A DNA stretch of 64,000 bases from assembly GCF_032302195.1 (NCBI RefSeq), contig NZ_CP135275.1, positions 3,286,001 to 3,350,000 of the forward strand, written 5' to 3'. The stretch's first letter is position 1; the number at the start of each line of letters is the position of its first letter. The notes beneath the pieces were generated by a model that was given only the letters and a program-made list of their open reading frames with translations, did not search any database and was not told the DNA's origin. This DNA comes from Paenibacillus sp. MMS20-IR301. GTDB lineage: Bacteria; Bacillota; Bacilli; Paenibacillales; Paenibacillaceae. Positions 44,770 to 53,989 of the stretch are shown in pieces. The position numbers were made by a program, and so were the translations under genes.

Positions 44770-45699
44770 TCATCCTTTGACTGCACCAATCGTAAGTCCG
44801 GTTACAAAGTACTTCTGGATGAACGGATAAGCGAGCAGGATAGGGCCGGTAGCCACAATGGTCATAGCCATCTTCAGGCTTTCTGTAGGCAGATCCGTAT
44901 TTACTACTGCGCCGGAAGCCATCATTGCCTTGCGCATGCCATCCATATTGCCGAGCATTTTGTAGAGATAGTACTGCAGCGGCATCAGCTCTGATTTGGA
45001 GATGAAGAGCAGCGCGTTATACCAGTCATTCCAGTAGGCCAGGGCAATGAACAGACCGATGGTCGCCAGAGCCGGCTTGGACAGAGGAACGATCAGCTGC
45101 ATGAAAATCCGGAAATCTCCCGCGCCGTCAATCTTGGCGGATTCAGTAATAGCATCCGGGATGCTGCTCATGAACGACTTCATCACGATAATGTAGAACA
45201 CATTCATCAGCAGAGGCAGAATCAGCACCAGCAGGGTATCTTTGAGATGCAGGTAGTTGACAATCATCAGGTACCAAGGGACCAGGCCGCCGCTGAACAG
45301 TGTAGTGAAGAAGAAGAAGAAGGAGAAACGTCCCCGCCATTTAAAATCTCTCCGCGACAGCACATACGCCGTCATCGAAGTGAGGAACAATCCGAACAAT
45401 GTACCGATCGCTGTTACAGATATGGTTACGCCATAAGCTCTGAGCATATCCGCCGGGTACTTGAAGAGCAGGCTGTAGGCTTCTGTCGAGAAGGACGACG
45501 GGATGAGCTGGAACCCTTTTTCGATAATGGCACTCTCTTCACTCAGAGAGGAGGACACGATCAGAATGAAGGGGAAAATACAGAATATGGCGAGTACAGT
45601 AAGTGTCACGTACCCGATGACGGCAAGCAAGAGCTTGTCCCTGTTGCCGCGCTTCCGGTTTACATCCGGAGAATTGATGCTTGCTGTAGTTGAACTCAT
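44770..45699 (-). CDS. LplC/YtcP-type sugar permease
   Basis: A 309-residue permease with six predicted helices. The start at 45699 (MSSTTASIN) is fixed by AAGGAGG about nine bases upstream; the frame stays open 45 codons earlier, but that part lies within the preceding permease gene. The EAA-type loop reads TESAKIDGAGDFRIFMQLIVPLSKP near residues 200-225, and the protein ends GLTIGAVKG like its MalG-type relatives. It lies 19 bases behind the LplB-type gene, so the two are cotranscribed. It imports the ligand brought by the lipoprotein encoded at 43125-44705. Confidence 0.92.
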   Translation of the reverse strand: MSSTTASINSPDVNRKRGNRDKLLLAVIGYVTLTVLAIFCIFPFILIVSSSLSEESAIIEKGFQLIPSSFSTEAYSLLFKYPADMLRAYGVTISVTAIGTLFGLFLTSMTAYVLSRRDFKWRGRFSFFFFFTTLFSGGLVPWYLMIVNYLHLKDTLLVLILPLLMNVFYIIVMKSFMSSIPDAITESAKIDGAGDFRIFMQLIVPLSKPALATIGLFIALAYWNDWYNALLFISKSELMPLQYYLYKMLGNMDGMRKAMMASGAVVNTDLPTESLKMAMTIVATGPILLAYPFIQKYFVTGLTIGAVKG

Positions 45700-45718
45700 T
45701 TGGTTTGACCTCCTTTTC

Positions 45719-46645
45719 CTAGAATAGAGCACGGTCTTTGTCGTATTTACGTACTGCATAGTTGGCCAGCATAATGGTAACGAAGCCAAGCAGGGATTGA
45801 TAGAAGCCGGCCGCAGCGGACATTCCGATCTCATTGGAAGTGGTCAGCGAGCGGAACACGAAGGTGTCAATTACGTCCGTCGAAGAGAACAGCAGGCCGT
45901 TGTTGCCGACCATGTTGTAGAACATCCCGAAGTCTCCGCGGAAGACGTTACCGATGGCGAGCAGCACCAGAATGATGACTGTAGGCATCAGGTTCGGAAC
46001 CGTAATTTTCATAATCCGCTGGAAAATATTCGCCCCGTCAATCTCAGCCGCTTCGTACATTTCGGTATCAATGCTGGTGATGGCGGCCAGATACATGATT
46101 GTACCATAGCCCAGGGTCTTCCACGCGGAGACGACCACCAGAATTACCGGCCAGTAAGCAGCGGTATTATAGATGTCGACCGGCTGCATGCCGAGTCCCT
46201 TCAGCAATACGTTGATGGTACCTACGTCGAAGTTGAACAGGTTGTAGGCAATGGCTCCAACCACAACCCAGGAAATGAAGTAGGGCAGGAACAATACCGT
46301 TTGGGTAATCTTCCGGAACCACTTGCCGGCAACCTCGAACAGCAGAATGGCCGCAAAGATTTGAACCACGTTGTTGACAACGATAAAAGCAATATTGTAC
46401 AGCGCTGTGTTGCGTGTTACGCGCCAGGCGTCACCTGAATTGAAGAAGAATTTAAAGTTGTCCCATCCGTTCCAGGGGCTGCCGAAGACCCCGCCGGTGT
46501 AGTCGTATTGCTTAAACGCCAGGATAATGCCTGACATAGGGATATAAGCAAAGAGCAGGAAGAACAATACCGCCGGTACAAGCATGAGGAGCAAGGATCT
46601 GTACTTCTTGACATCATCCCAGAATCCATGTTGTTTCTGTTTCAT
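45719..46645 (-). CDS. LplB/YteP-type sugar permease
   Basis: A 308-residue permease, first gene of the second importer operon. Six predicted helices; the N-terminal segment KYRSLLLMLVPAVLFFLLFAYIPM and the loop YEAAEIDGANIFQRIMKITVP (EAA motif, near residues 198-218) identify the LplB class. The start at 46645 follows AAAGGGG seven bases upstream; a TTG at 46663 is also in frame but has no site. Its promoter region carries a TATAAT, a cre-like sequence and a palindrome. No ATPase gene is present in the operon. Confidence 0.92.
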   Translation of the reverse strand: MKQKQHGFWDDVKKYRSLLLMLVPAVLFFLLFAYIPMSGIILAFKQYDYTGGVFGSPWNGWDNFKFFFNSGDAWRVTRNTALYNIAFIVVNNVVQIFAAILLFEVAGKWFRKITQTVLFLPYFISWVVVGAIAYNLFNFDVGTINVLLKGLGMQPVDIYNTAAYWPVILVVVSAWKTLGYGTIMYLAAITSIDTEMYEAAEIDGANIFQRIMKITVPNLMPTVIILVLLAIGNVFRGDFGMFYNMVGNNGLLFSSTDVIDTFVFRSLTTSNEIGMSAAAGFYQSLLGFVTIMLANYAVRKYDKDRALF

Positions 46646-46685
46646 CTTGAATCCCCTTTCCAAATCACCTTTTCTCTATAGCCTT

Positions 46686-46744
46686 ATTATAAAGAAGCGC
46701 TTTCCCCGTGTGGATTCAGCCTAGCAACTAAAAGTAATACTTTT
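46686..46744 (-). promoter_or_regulatory. Promoter region of the second importer operon
   Basis: On the minus strand TATAAT (46686-46691) is the likely -10, with no good -35. Between them GAAAGCGCTTC resembles the core of a CcpA cre site, which would give catabolite repression. At 46730-46744 a perfect inverted repeat AAAAGTA-N-TACTTTT lies 38 bases upstream of the -10, a possible site for the neighbouring AraC-type regulator. Confidence 0.5.
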
Positions 46745-46780
46745 TCAACGATCAGCTAAATATATACCATTCCCCAAAAG

Positions 46781-46828
46781 ACAAAAAACGTTGCACAGGC
46801 TGGTCCGGTAACCGGCCTGTACAACGTT
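46781..46828 (-). terminator. Terminator of the second YesN-type gene
   Basis: AACGTTGTACAGGC and CCGGT pair with GCCTGTGCAACGTT (46787-46828) around a small loop, followed on the minus strand by TTTTTTG. It separates the regulator gene from the importer operon that follows on the same strand. Confidence 0.87.
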
Positions 46829-46833
46829 CCCCG

Positions 46834-48393
46834 TTAAATTTTATGTTTTTTCCGGTACTCGCCGGGTGTCATGCCTGTTATCTGCTTGAACTGCCGGTTG
46901 AAATAGATAATATTCTTGTATCCCATCCGCTCGGCAATCTCATAGATCTTGAGCGTCGGATCACTCAGCAGCTCGAAGACCCGGCTGGTCTTGCGTTCAT
47001 TCACATATTCACTGAACGGCAGCCCGGATTCTTCCTTGAACAGGAAGCCGAGATAGTTCGGCGTGAAGTCGAAATGGGCAGCAACCTCTTTCAGGGTAAT
47101 CTTCTTCTCGAGGTTCTCCTCCACATAGTTCATAATCTCATCGATCAGCTTGCGCTTCTGCCGCTGCCGCTTCACGTACAGCAGCTCCGACAGCTCGAAG
47201 AACCGGCGCCGCATCCAGGACAGAATGTCATGGATCGTCTCGAACTGGAACAGGATATCCGGCTGATGGGACTCCCACTGCAGCAGCTCGTACAGATTCT
47301 CACTTTGCTGCTGCAGATCTGCATGCAGCTTGGAGGTGATGCGTATAATCAGCTCATAGACATCCTTCTTGCCCGCACTTGTGAACAATTCCAGCAGATG
47401 GTCGTCAATGGCCACCAGATCATACTCGATGATTGCCCCGAGCAGCTGCTCGACCGTCTGCTCAATCCGGGTCCCCGGTGTCCCGCGCGGTGAAGATTCC
47501 ATATTGTCACGGATCAGCCGGTTTTTGCCCAGCAGCCATTTCGCGCTGAGCGCGGCCAGCGCCTGCTGGTAAGACTCATGAAGCCCTGCCTCATCCTGGG
47601 CATAACGGCCGGCTCCGACAGTCACGGAACAGAAGCACAGTTCCCCTGCCTTGCGGACCAGCTCCTCCAGCAGACTCAGGAAGGTGTCCTCCGGGAGGCT
47701 GCACAGAATGACGGACCTGTGATGCTGCAGCGGGATCAGTGTTCCCAGATTGGCCTCCTCGACAAAGGACTTGATGAGTCCGGTCATCTGCCGTGTCCGG
47801 GCACGGGTATCCTCCTCGGACAAATCACGCATTTTCCATTCCAGATCATCAATCTCAACAATCGCTACTGCTGCACCCTTGAGCAGCAGCGGAGCCAGGG
47901 CACTTTGCAAATGCTGCTCCGCCGGCTCGGGAGACGGATCTTCGAACCAGCGCAGAATCAGCTCCTTATTGACAAGCGACAGTGCTTCGCTGAAGGAACG
48001 GTCCTGCTCCCGCTCCTGCTCCATCGCTGCGCATAACGACCCCAGCATGTCGTACAGGTCCTTGTCCTCAACAGGCTTCAGCAGATACCCCGAGGCATTA
48101 ATCTCAATTGCTTCCTTGGCGTAGCTGAAATCCTCATGCCCGCTGATGAATACGATCTTGATCTTGGGATAGATCGCTTTAGCCCGGCGCGCAAACTCTG
48201 TTCCGGTCATAATCGGCATCCGGATATCGGAGAGGATAATATCAATCCGCTCCTGCTCCATAATCTTCAGCGCATTGAAGCCGCTGTTCGCTGTGCCTAC
48301 TACTGCAAGATCAAGCGGGCTGGCCAGCACTCTGCGCCGCAGCCACTCCAGATCGATTGCTTCATCATCCACCAGCAATACGTTGATACTCAT
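46834..48393 (-). CDS. YesN-type response regulator with AraC output (second)
   Basis: A 519-residue regulator. The receiver (1-122) has Asp9/Asp10, phospho-acceptor Asp56 in IILSDIRMP and Lys in GYLLKPVED. The central region (125-410) is of the variable YesN type, and the AraC double helix-turn-helix occupies about 415-519, with ISxR replaced by YEIAERMGYKNIIYFNRQFKQITG and MTPGEYRKKH at the end. GGAGGAGGG lies six bases before the start. It lies 68 bases downstream of its kinase gene and ahead of the LplB/C/A-type operon, which it probably activates. It shares layout but little linker sequence with the regulator at 6539-8191. Confidence 0.93.
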   Translation of the reverse strand: MSINVLLVDDEAIDLEWLRRRVLASPLDLAVVGTANSGFNALKIMEQERIDIILSDIRMPIMTGTEFARRAKAIYPKIKIVFISGHEDFSYAKEAIEINASGYLLKPVEDKDLYDMLGSLCAAMEQEREQDRSFSEALSLVNKELILRWFEDPSPEPAEQHLQSALAPLLLKGAAVAIVEIDDLEWKMRDLSEEDTRARTRQMTGLIKSFVEEANLGTLIPLQHHRSVILCSLPEDTFLSLLEELVRKAGELCFCSVTVGAGRYAQDEAGLHESYQQALAALSAKWLLGKNRLIRDNMESSPRGTPGTRIEQTVEQLLGAIIEYDLVAIDDHLLELFTSAGKKDVYELIIRITSKLHADLQQQSENLYELLQWESHQPDILFQFETIHDILSWMRRRFFELSELLYVKRQRQKRKLIDEIMNYVEENLEKKITLKEVAAHFDFTPNYLGFLFKEESGLPFSEYVNERKTSRVFELLSDPTLKIYEIAERMGYKNIIYFNRQFKQITGMTPGEYRKKHKI

Positions 48394-48461
48394 TGCAATC
48401 CCTCCTCCTCTGCCTGTGCCGGCTGCATATGCCGCCCGTAATCATCTTCCAGCATCAATTG

Positions 48462-50195
48462 TTACAGTTCTTCATGCAGATCGTCATGGTCTTGAAGACC
48501 GGCGGGAAGCAGCAGCCTGACGGTTGTGCCTGCCCCGTAGAAGCTGGCAATGGTCACACCATAGGCATCGCCATATCTGAGCTTAATCCGCTCGTCCACA
48601 TTTTTAACCCCGTAACCGCCGGACTGGCTGGGACCGTTCATCATTTTACGGACAACCTCCGGGCGCATTCCAATCCCGTTATCGATAACCTTCAGCTCAA
48701 TATTGCTGCCTACCCGCCTGCCCGTCAGCCGGATGGCAATCGTCTCACCGAACCAGGCATGCTTGAATACATTTTCGACAAAAGGCTGCAGTACCAGCTT
48801 AATGACCTGCATCCCCATTATCTCTTCATCCACATCGACATATAAAGTGAAGCTGTCTGCATACTTGACCCGCTGGATTTCCAGGTAGGTTGCCACCTGC
48901 TCCAGCTCCTTTTCCAGCGCAATATACACATTGCCCTGGTTCAGCGTCAGCCGGTAGAAACGCGACAGACCCTGGACCATCTCCGTGACCTTGCCGATTT
49001 CGCCTAAGTTCGCCAAGCTGCTGATCGTCGAGAGCGTATTATAGAGGAAATGCGGATTAATCTGCGCCTGCAGCGCCTCCAGCTCCGCCTGCTTCTTCTG
49101 GATGCCCTGGACATAGACACTGTTGATCAGCCCCTGAATATTGCCGGCCATATCATTGAAGGAATCGGCAATCTGCACAAATTCATCATTGCCGGAGAAC
49201 CGGATCCGCTTCTGGAAATTCCCCTCCTGGAAGGAGCGCACGAGGCCGACAATCCGGCTCATCTTGCGCCCGGAGATCCGGGCTACCATGAACCCGATTA
49301 AGGTCATAACGAGGAAGCTGAGCGAACAGACAGCGATAATTACCCTGCGCAGCCGCCCGGCATCCTGGGTCAGATATCTTTGCGGAACCATAGCTTCAAT
49401 CACGAAGTCACTGCCCGGAATCTGCTCATGCAGACTAAGGAAATTCTCGTGCCCGTCCGCATAATCCGCAGTGCCGCGCTGGAACAGAATGCCGCCGGTA
49501 GCCTGCTCCACCAGCCGCAGGGTAATGCCCTCCTCTACCGGGAAGGTGTCGAACCCGCCGAACAGATCCTCCAGGGAGACCGTAATCCGCACATAGCCGA
49601 TAACGGTCTTGTAATCACTGAAGTTAACCAGCCTGCGGACATGCGAGAGATTGCCCAGCTTCTGGTCCGTATCAATCTGCAGCCATAGATTATCACGCTT
49701 CGAATCCTTCAGCGACAGGTACCAGCTGCTTCCCGTAATCTCGTCAAAAGGCAGGATATAATAATCGCTGTCAATAATCGGCTCATCCAGATTGTCGCCG
49801 GAGACAATATTGAGATCGCTGTTAGGGGTATACAGCATGAAGCGGATCTTATTCCCGAACAGCTGCAGCGGAGCGGTAATCTGCGGCACTATCTCATCTA
49901 TCATCGCCAGATAAATCTCAAACGGAGTGCCTCTCAGCTCGAGTGCGCGCTGGAACGGCTGGCTGCCGAATATGTTATCCGACATCCGCTGGATTTCATC
50001 CATCTGGTATCGGATATTATTCCGGGCCTGCTCCATGCCTGTCCTGATGTTGGACTCGGCCATCTCTGTCCGGGAATCGGTCAGCATGGAATACGAGATA
50101 TACCCGATGAACACATCGGTCAGGAGCACCAGGAGCAGATAAGGAATCATCATTTTATAGGTGAACGGCATGTACTTCTTCAGCTTAGGCATCAT
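48462..50195 (-). CDS. YesM-type sensor histidine kinase (second)
   Basis: A 577-residue membrane kinase. Helix 1 (about 12-32), an extracytoplasmic sensing region (33-285), helix 2 (about 288-310), HAMP (ISGRKMSRIVGLVRSFQEGNF), a LytS/YesM dimerisation segment with His382 in INPHFLYNTL, and an ATPase domain with FVENVFKHAW, DNGIGM and GGYGVKNVDERIKL. Start at 50195 (two ATGs in tandem) behind GAGG; weak but the only option before the signal helix. It is encoded upstream of its regulator and 99 bases behind the GH2 gene, so the GH2 enzyme may be cotranscribed with the sensor pair. Confidence 0.93.
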   Translation of the reverse strand: MMPKLKKYMPFTYKMMIPYLLLVLLTDVFIGYISYSMLTDSRTEMAESNIRTGMEQARNNIRYQMDEIQRMSDNIFGSQPFQRALELRGTPFEIYLAMIDEIVPQITAPLQLFGNKIRFMLYTPNSDLNIVSGDNLDEPIIDSDYYILPFDEITGSSWYLSLKDSKRDNLWLQIDTDQKLGNLSHVRRLVNFSDYKTVIGYVRITVSLEDLFGGFDTFPVEEGITLRLVEQATGGILFQRGTADYADGHENFLSLHEQIPGSDFVIEAMVPQRYLTQDAGRLRRVIIAVCSLSFLVMTLIGFMVARISGRKMSRIVGLVRSFQEGNFQKRIRFSGNDEFVQIADSFNDMAGNIQGLINSVYVQGIQKKQAELEALQAQINPHFLYNTLSTISSLANLGEIGKVTEMVQGLSRFYRLTLNQGNVYIALEKELEQVATYLEIQRVKYADSFTLYVDVDEEIMGMQVIKLVLQPFVENVFKHAWFGETIAIRLTGRRVGSNIELKVIDNGIGMRPEVVRKMMNGPSQSGGYGVKNVDERIKLRYGDAYGVTIASFYGAGTTVRLLLPAGLQDHDDLHEEL

Positions 50196-50294
50196 CGCGG
50201 AACATCCTCTGCACGGAATTCGTTATGTTTATATTATCGTTCCGCAAGCCGAAAATAAATAGCCGAGACGCAGGGATCTCCCGGGCGGCTGTAA

Positions 50295-52673
50295 TTATTC
50301 CGGTACCGCCTGCAGCACAATTTCTGCTGCCGCCAGCCCCGCGGATACAGCCCTGAGCTGAATGGAGCCTGCCCCTGCCGAAGTCTGAACCAGGGCCAGA
50401 CACCAGCCGTTAAAGGCCCGCCGCACTGTTCCTTTATCCGGTTCATGGCTGCTCGGGTTGCCGTTGCCCAGGCCGAGCAGCGTTCCCGCACCAGTAACTT
50501 CAAAGGTAATTTCATTGTCGGCCATAGGCACAATATAACCCCGCCTGTCCAGAATGGCCACGCGGACAGGGATCGTATCACAGCCGTCCCCCTTGCCTTC
50601 AAGGCGGTCCGGGAACAAGGCGATGCGGTACGGCTGGCCTGCGGTGGCCACCGCCTTCTCTGCAACCGGGCTGCCGCCGGTGATTCCGGTCGCCCGCAGC
50701 TCGCCGGGCTCATAGATCACCCGCCACGATAAATAACCGTTCCGGTCTACAGGCTGCTCACCAAGGCTTTTTCCGTTAAGGCTCAGCTCCACTGTCTCCG
50801 TATTCGCGAATACACGCACCTCAACCGGCTTGCCTTCCATCCCCGGCCAATTCCAGTGCGGCAGCAGGTGAACCATTGGCTCAGCCTTCCATGCGGCCTG
50901 CATATAATAATAGCTGTCTTTAGGGAATCCGCAGGTGTCCATCAGCCCGAAATGCGAGTTAATACAAGGCCACAGATAAGGGGTCGGCTCCCCGCGGTAA
51001 TCGAAGCCTGTCCACATGAAGACGCCGGTCAGGAACCGGTGCTGCACCAGATCACTCCACGCCTGCTGCGGGGTACAGCCCCAAGAAGGAATATTCGTGC
51101 CGTATTCCGAGCAGTAGCCCTTGACTGCATCATCCTCATAGATCCCCCGGGTTGCCGTATAACTTGCACATTCACTGCCGATCATCAGCCGGTCCGGATA
51201 ACGCTTATGATCATCAATATCGATATTGCGGTCTTCCCGGTGCCCGTAATTATAACCTGTGATATCTACTGCATCATTGTAGCCGTTCTCGTTCCAGCCG
51301 TGGTTCATCGCTGCAGAGGTAGGGCGTGTCGGATCGATACGGCGCGCCGTATCCGCGAGTGTCTTCAGAATCCGTGCCCCGGTCACCGTACCCTCAAGCA
51401 CCTCTTCATTCTCCAGATTCCAGATGATCACGCTGGGGTGATTGCGGTCCCGGTACAGCAGCCGGGTAAGCTGGCTCAGCCCGTCCGGGCTGCTGTCCAG
51501 CTTGCGGTTCTCATCCATCACCAGCATGCCGATCCGGTCGCAGATATCCAGCAGCTCCGGGGTCGGCGGATGATGCGCGCTGCGGTAGGCATTTGAGCCC
51601 ATCTCCTGCAGCAGTCTAAGCTTATACTCAATCAGGCTGTCCGGAAGCGCTACACCGACTCCGGCGAAATCCTGATGATTGCAGGTGCCTTTGATCAGCA
51701 GCGGTTCTTCATTCAGGAAGAAGCCTTCCTCCGGATCAAAGCGGAGGCTGCGGATGCCGAATACCGTCTCATAGCGGTCCAGCTCGGTGCCCTCACGGCT
51801 TACGATCGACTCTGCCTTATACAGATAAGGCGATTCGGGTCCCCAGAGCTGCGGCCGCTGTACATTGAAGCTCTGCGTTAGCTCCGTCTCGGCATACCAG
51901 CCGGCATTTGCCTCTGCCGAATGTTCGGTAACCTGTTCCCCCGCAGCATCATAGATCACCGTACGCAGCATGACCGGAAGATCCTCCGTGTAGCCATTGC
52001 GGATCCGTGTACGGATGCTGACCACTGCTTCTTCCCTGGACACTTCAGGCGTCGTAACATAAGTGCCGTATTCGGCTACATGCAGCCTATCCGTATTCTC
52101 GAGCCAGACATGGCGGTAAATGCCGCAGCCCTCATACCACCAGCCCTCGCATTCTGTCGCATCGACCTTGACGAGAACGACATTCCGGCCTTCATCCCCA
52201 TAACGGAGCACATCCGACAGCTCATAGCTGAACCCGATATACCCCCCGTGATGATTTCCGATCAGATGCCCGTTGACCCAGACGGTGCTGGTGCCGGATA
52301 CGCCGTCGAAGCGGAGCGTCCACTTGCTTCCGGCAGCTTCCGAAGGCAGCTCAAAGATTTTACGGTAAAAGCCTGTGCCGCCCGGCAAGTAGCCGTGGCT
52401 GCCATCCCTTGCACCCAGCATTCCATCCTGAACGTACTGCTGGCCGACACACCAGTCATGCGGCAGACTGACAGAAGTCCAGTCCAGCTGCTGTTCACTC
52501 ATCCCTTTATCGTTAAAAGCGATATCCAGCCATTCCCCCTCGCGGAGAGCGCCTGCATCGGTAATACCGCCTGTCATTCCACCCTTGACCGCATAGGGAA
52601 TCGCGATATCCCCTTGATAAAAGCTCCAATCCCGGTCAAATTTCACCTTGCTTCTAAGCGTTCCTGTTCTCAC
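50295..52673 (-). CDS. Beta-galactosidase-type glycosidase, GH2
   Basis: A 792-residue cytoplasmic GH2 enzyme. The sugar-binding sandwich (about 1-200) contains VSLPHDWCV and FRFDGVSG-like features, followed by an Ig-like domain and the barrel (about 310-600). The acid/base is Glu423 in WNLENEE and the nucleophile Glu501 in IGSECAS. A DUF4982-like and a Big-type module follow (about 620-790). I took GTG 52673 as start because AGGAGG lies 11 bases upstream, whereas ATG 52709 has no ribosome site and directly abuts a TACAAT -10 candidate. GH2 members of this shape may also act as beta-glucuronidase or beta-mannosidase, so the sugar is not certain. Confidence 0.87.
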   Translation of the reverse strand: MRTGTLRSKVKFDRDWSFYQGDIAIPYAVKGGMTGGITDAGALREGEWLDIAFNDKGMSEQQLDWTSVSLPHDWCVGQQYVQDGMLGARDGSHGYLPGGTGFYRKIFELPSEAAGSKWTLRFDGVSGTSTVWVNGHLIGNHHGGYIGFSYELSDVLRYGDEGRNVVLVKVDATECEGWWYEGCGIYRHVWLENTDRLHVAEYGTYVTTPEVSREEAVVSIRTRIRNGYTEDLPVMLRTVIYDAAGEQVTEHSAEANAGWYAETELTQSFNVQRPQLWGPESPYLYKAESIVSREGTELDRYETVFGIRSLRFDPEEGFFLNEEPLLIKGTCNHQDFAGVGVALPDSLIEYKLRLLQEMGSNAYRSAHHPPTPELLDICDRIGMLVMDENRKLDSSPDGLSQLTRLLYRDRNHPSVIIWNLENEEVLEGTVTGARILKTLADTARRIDPTRPTSAAMNHGWNENGYNDAVDITGYNYGHREDRNIDIDDHKRYPDRLMIGSECASYTATRGIYEDDAVKGYCSEYGTNIPSWGCTPQQAWSDLVQHRFLTGVFMWTGFDYRGEPTPYLWPCINSHFGLMDTCGFPKDSYYYMQAAWKAEPMVHLLPHWNWPGMEGKPVEVRVFANTETVELSLNGKSLGEQPVDRNGYLSWRVIYEPGELRATGITGGSPVAEKAVATAGQPYRIALFPDRLEGKGDGCDTIPVRVAILDRRGYIVPMADNEITFEVTGAGTLLGLGNGNPSSHEPDKGTVRRAFNGWCLALVQTSAGAGSIQLRAVSAGLAAAEIVLQAVPE

Positions 52674-52737
52674 TTCTGCGGATACCTCCTGGCTTGTCTG
52701 ATATTTCATATTGTAGAGCAGTTCAGCATGGTGCTGT

Positions 52738-52766
52738 TAGTACAATGAAACTAATGAGTAGTACAA
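52738..52766 (-). repeat. 21-bp-period direct repeat upstream of GH2
   Basis: On the minus strand TTGTACTA occurs at 52759-52766 and again at 52738-52745, exactly 21 bp apart, two helical turns. AraC-family activators commonly bind such half-sites. A TACAAT lies about 22 bases further down (52710-52715). It may be an operator for the YesN-type regulator at 46834-48393. Confidence 0.45.
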
Positions 52767-52795
52767 AATGAAGATTAGATTGCCCGTTCCATGCC

Positions 52796-52833
52796 AAACA
52801 GCCCGGGAGATTGTAATCATCATCCCCGGGCTG
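52796..52833 (-). terminator. Terminator of the CapA-family gene
   Basis: CAGCCCGGGGA pairs with TCTCCCGGGCTG (52799-52833), followed on the minus strand by TTTGG. The T run is short, but the stem is strong and well placed after the stop at 52868. Confidence 0.75.
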
Positions 52834-52867
52834 CTGTCTGAGTATCCCTGTATTTTACTGACCGCTT

Positions 52868-53896
52868 CTACAGCTGCTCGCTGACCGCACCATCCGCTGC
52901 GATTTTGGCATTGAACGAGAGCTGATTCATCAGCTTATAAGTTTCTTTGTTGTAGGCCTCATTCATGAAATTCGGCTGTCCGCCCATAATTTTGACCGGC
53001 GTTATTTTGCTTGTCAGCTCTGAGCCGCTGATGGTGAAATGAACAAGCATGGAATGCAGTGTTTTGTCGCCGCCGCGGGTAGAGCGGTTGAATACAAAGT
53101 TGCCCAGCGAATAATAGATCGGCTTATGCTTATAGTATTCGATGCCCATGAGACAATGGCTGTGCGCTCCGAGAATGATATCCGCCCCGCTGTCGATCAT
53201 CTGCTTCGCGAGTGTCCGGGCATAGTTCTCAGGATAGTCCTTGAACTCCTGGTTCCAGTGGATATACACAATAGTATAATCATTCTTCTCCGCAGACTTC
53301 CGGATCGCACTCAATAGCGGATCAGGCGTATAAGCCGAGGCTGCCCCCGGGCTGTTCTTGCCGGCATACCAGGAAGGGCCGGAGAGCACACGGCTGACGC
53401 CCAGCATGGCAATGGTCTTGCCTTTGACTGTCCGGGTAAACGGCTTGAATGCCTCTTCGATGTTCTTTCCGGCGCCGGTATGCCCGATCTTGGCTTTGTC
53501 CAGATGAATCAGTGTGTCCAGCATCGCTGTTTGTCCATAGTCCAGAATATGATTATTGGCCAGGGACACTCCGTCAATCCCGGCATAGGTTAAGCCTTGG
53601 AGCGCTGCCGGCTTTGAGCGGAAGACAAAGGTCTTGTCAGCGGCTTCTCCGCGTACCGAGACTGGGGTCTCCAGGTTCGCGAAGGCCAGATCGGCCTGCT
53701 GTAGTACGGGCGCCACCTTCACAAACGGGAAGTTCACCCCGTATCTGTCAATCTGCTCACCGACGAAGCCGTCCAGCAGGATGTCGCCCGCGAACACAAG
53801 GTTAATCTTGTCCGGCGGCAGGGCACTTTTGCTGCTCACGCCTTCGGCCGGGATCAGCAGCAGCAGTAACATAAGTATAATTGCGTATCGGCGCAA
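52868..53896 (-). CDS. CapA-family poly-gamma-glutamate synthesis-like protein
   Basis: A 342-residue exported protein with signal peptide (1-22). The body is a calcineurin-like CapA/PgsA metallophosphatase fold: FAGDILLDG near residue 35, FANLETPVS near 73, ANNHILDYG near 112 and GAHSHCLMG near 243 supply the metal-site Asp, Asn and His. In known cases CapA is needed for poly-gamma-glutamate capsule synthesis or export. No capB, capC or capE partner is near, so this is one of the common stand-alone CapA paralogues and its role is open. The TTG start follows AAAGGAG seven bases upstream. Confidence 0.87.
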   Translation of the reverse strand: MRRYAIILMLLLLLIPAEGVSSKSALPPDKINLVFAGDILLDGFVGEQIDRYGVNFPFVKVAPVLQQADLAFANLETPVSVRGEAADKTFVFRSKPAALQGLTYAGIDGVSLANNHILDYGQTAMLDTLIHLDKAKIGHTGAGKNIEEAFKPFTRTVKGKTIAMLGVSRVLSGPSWYAGKNSPGAASAYTPDPLLSAIRKSAEKNDYTIVYIHWNQEFKDYPENYARTLAKQMIDSGADIILGAHSHCLMGIEYYKHKPIYYSLGNFVFNRSTRGGDKTLHSMLVHFTISGSELTSKITPVKIMGGQPNFMNEAYNKETYKLMNQLSFNAKIAADGAVSEQL

Positions 53897-53989
53897 ATTC
53901 TCGGCTCCTTTTACCGGTAGGTTAATGAATGCTTATGATGTTATTCTACTATACAGGGAGAGTACAACCAAATATATTTGAGCGCACTG

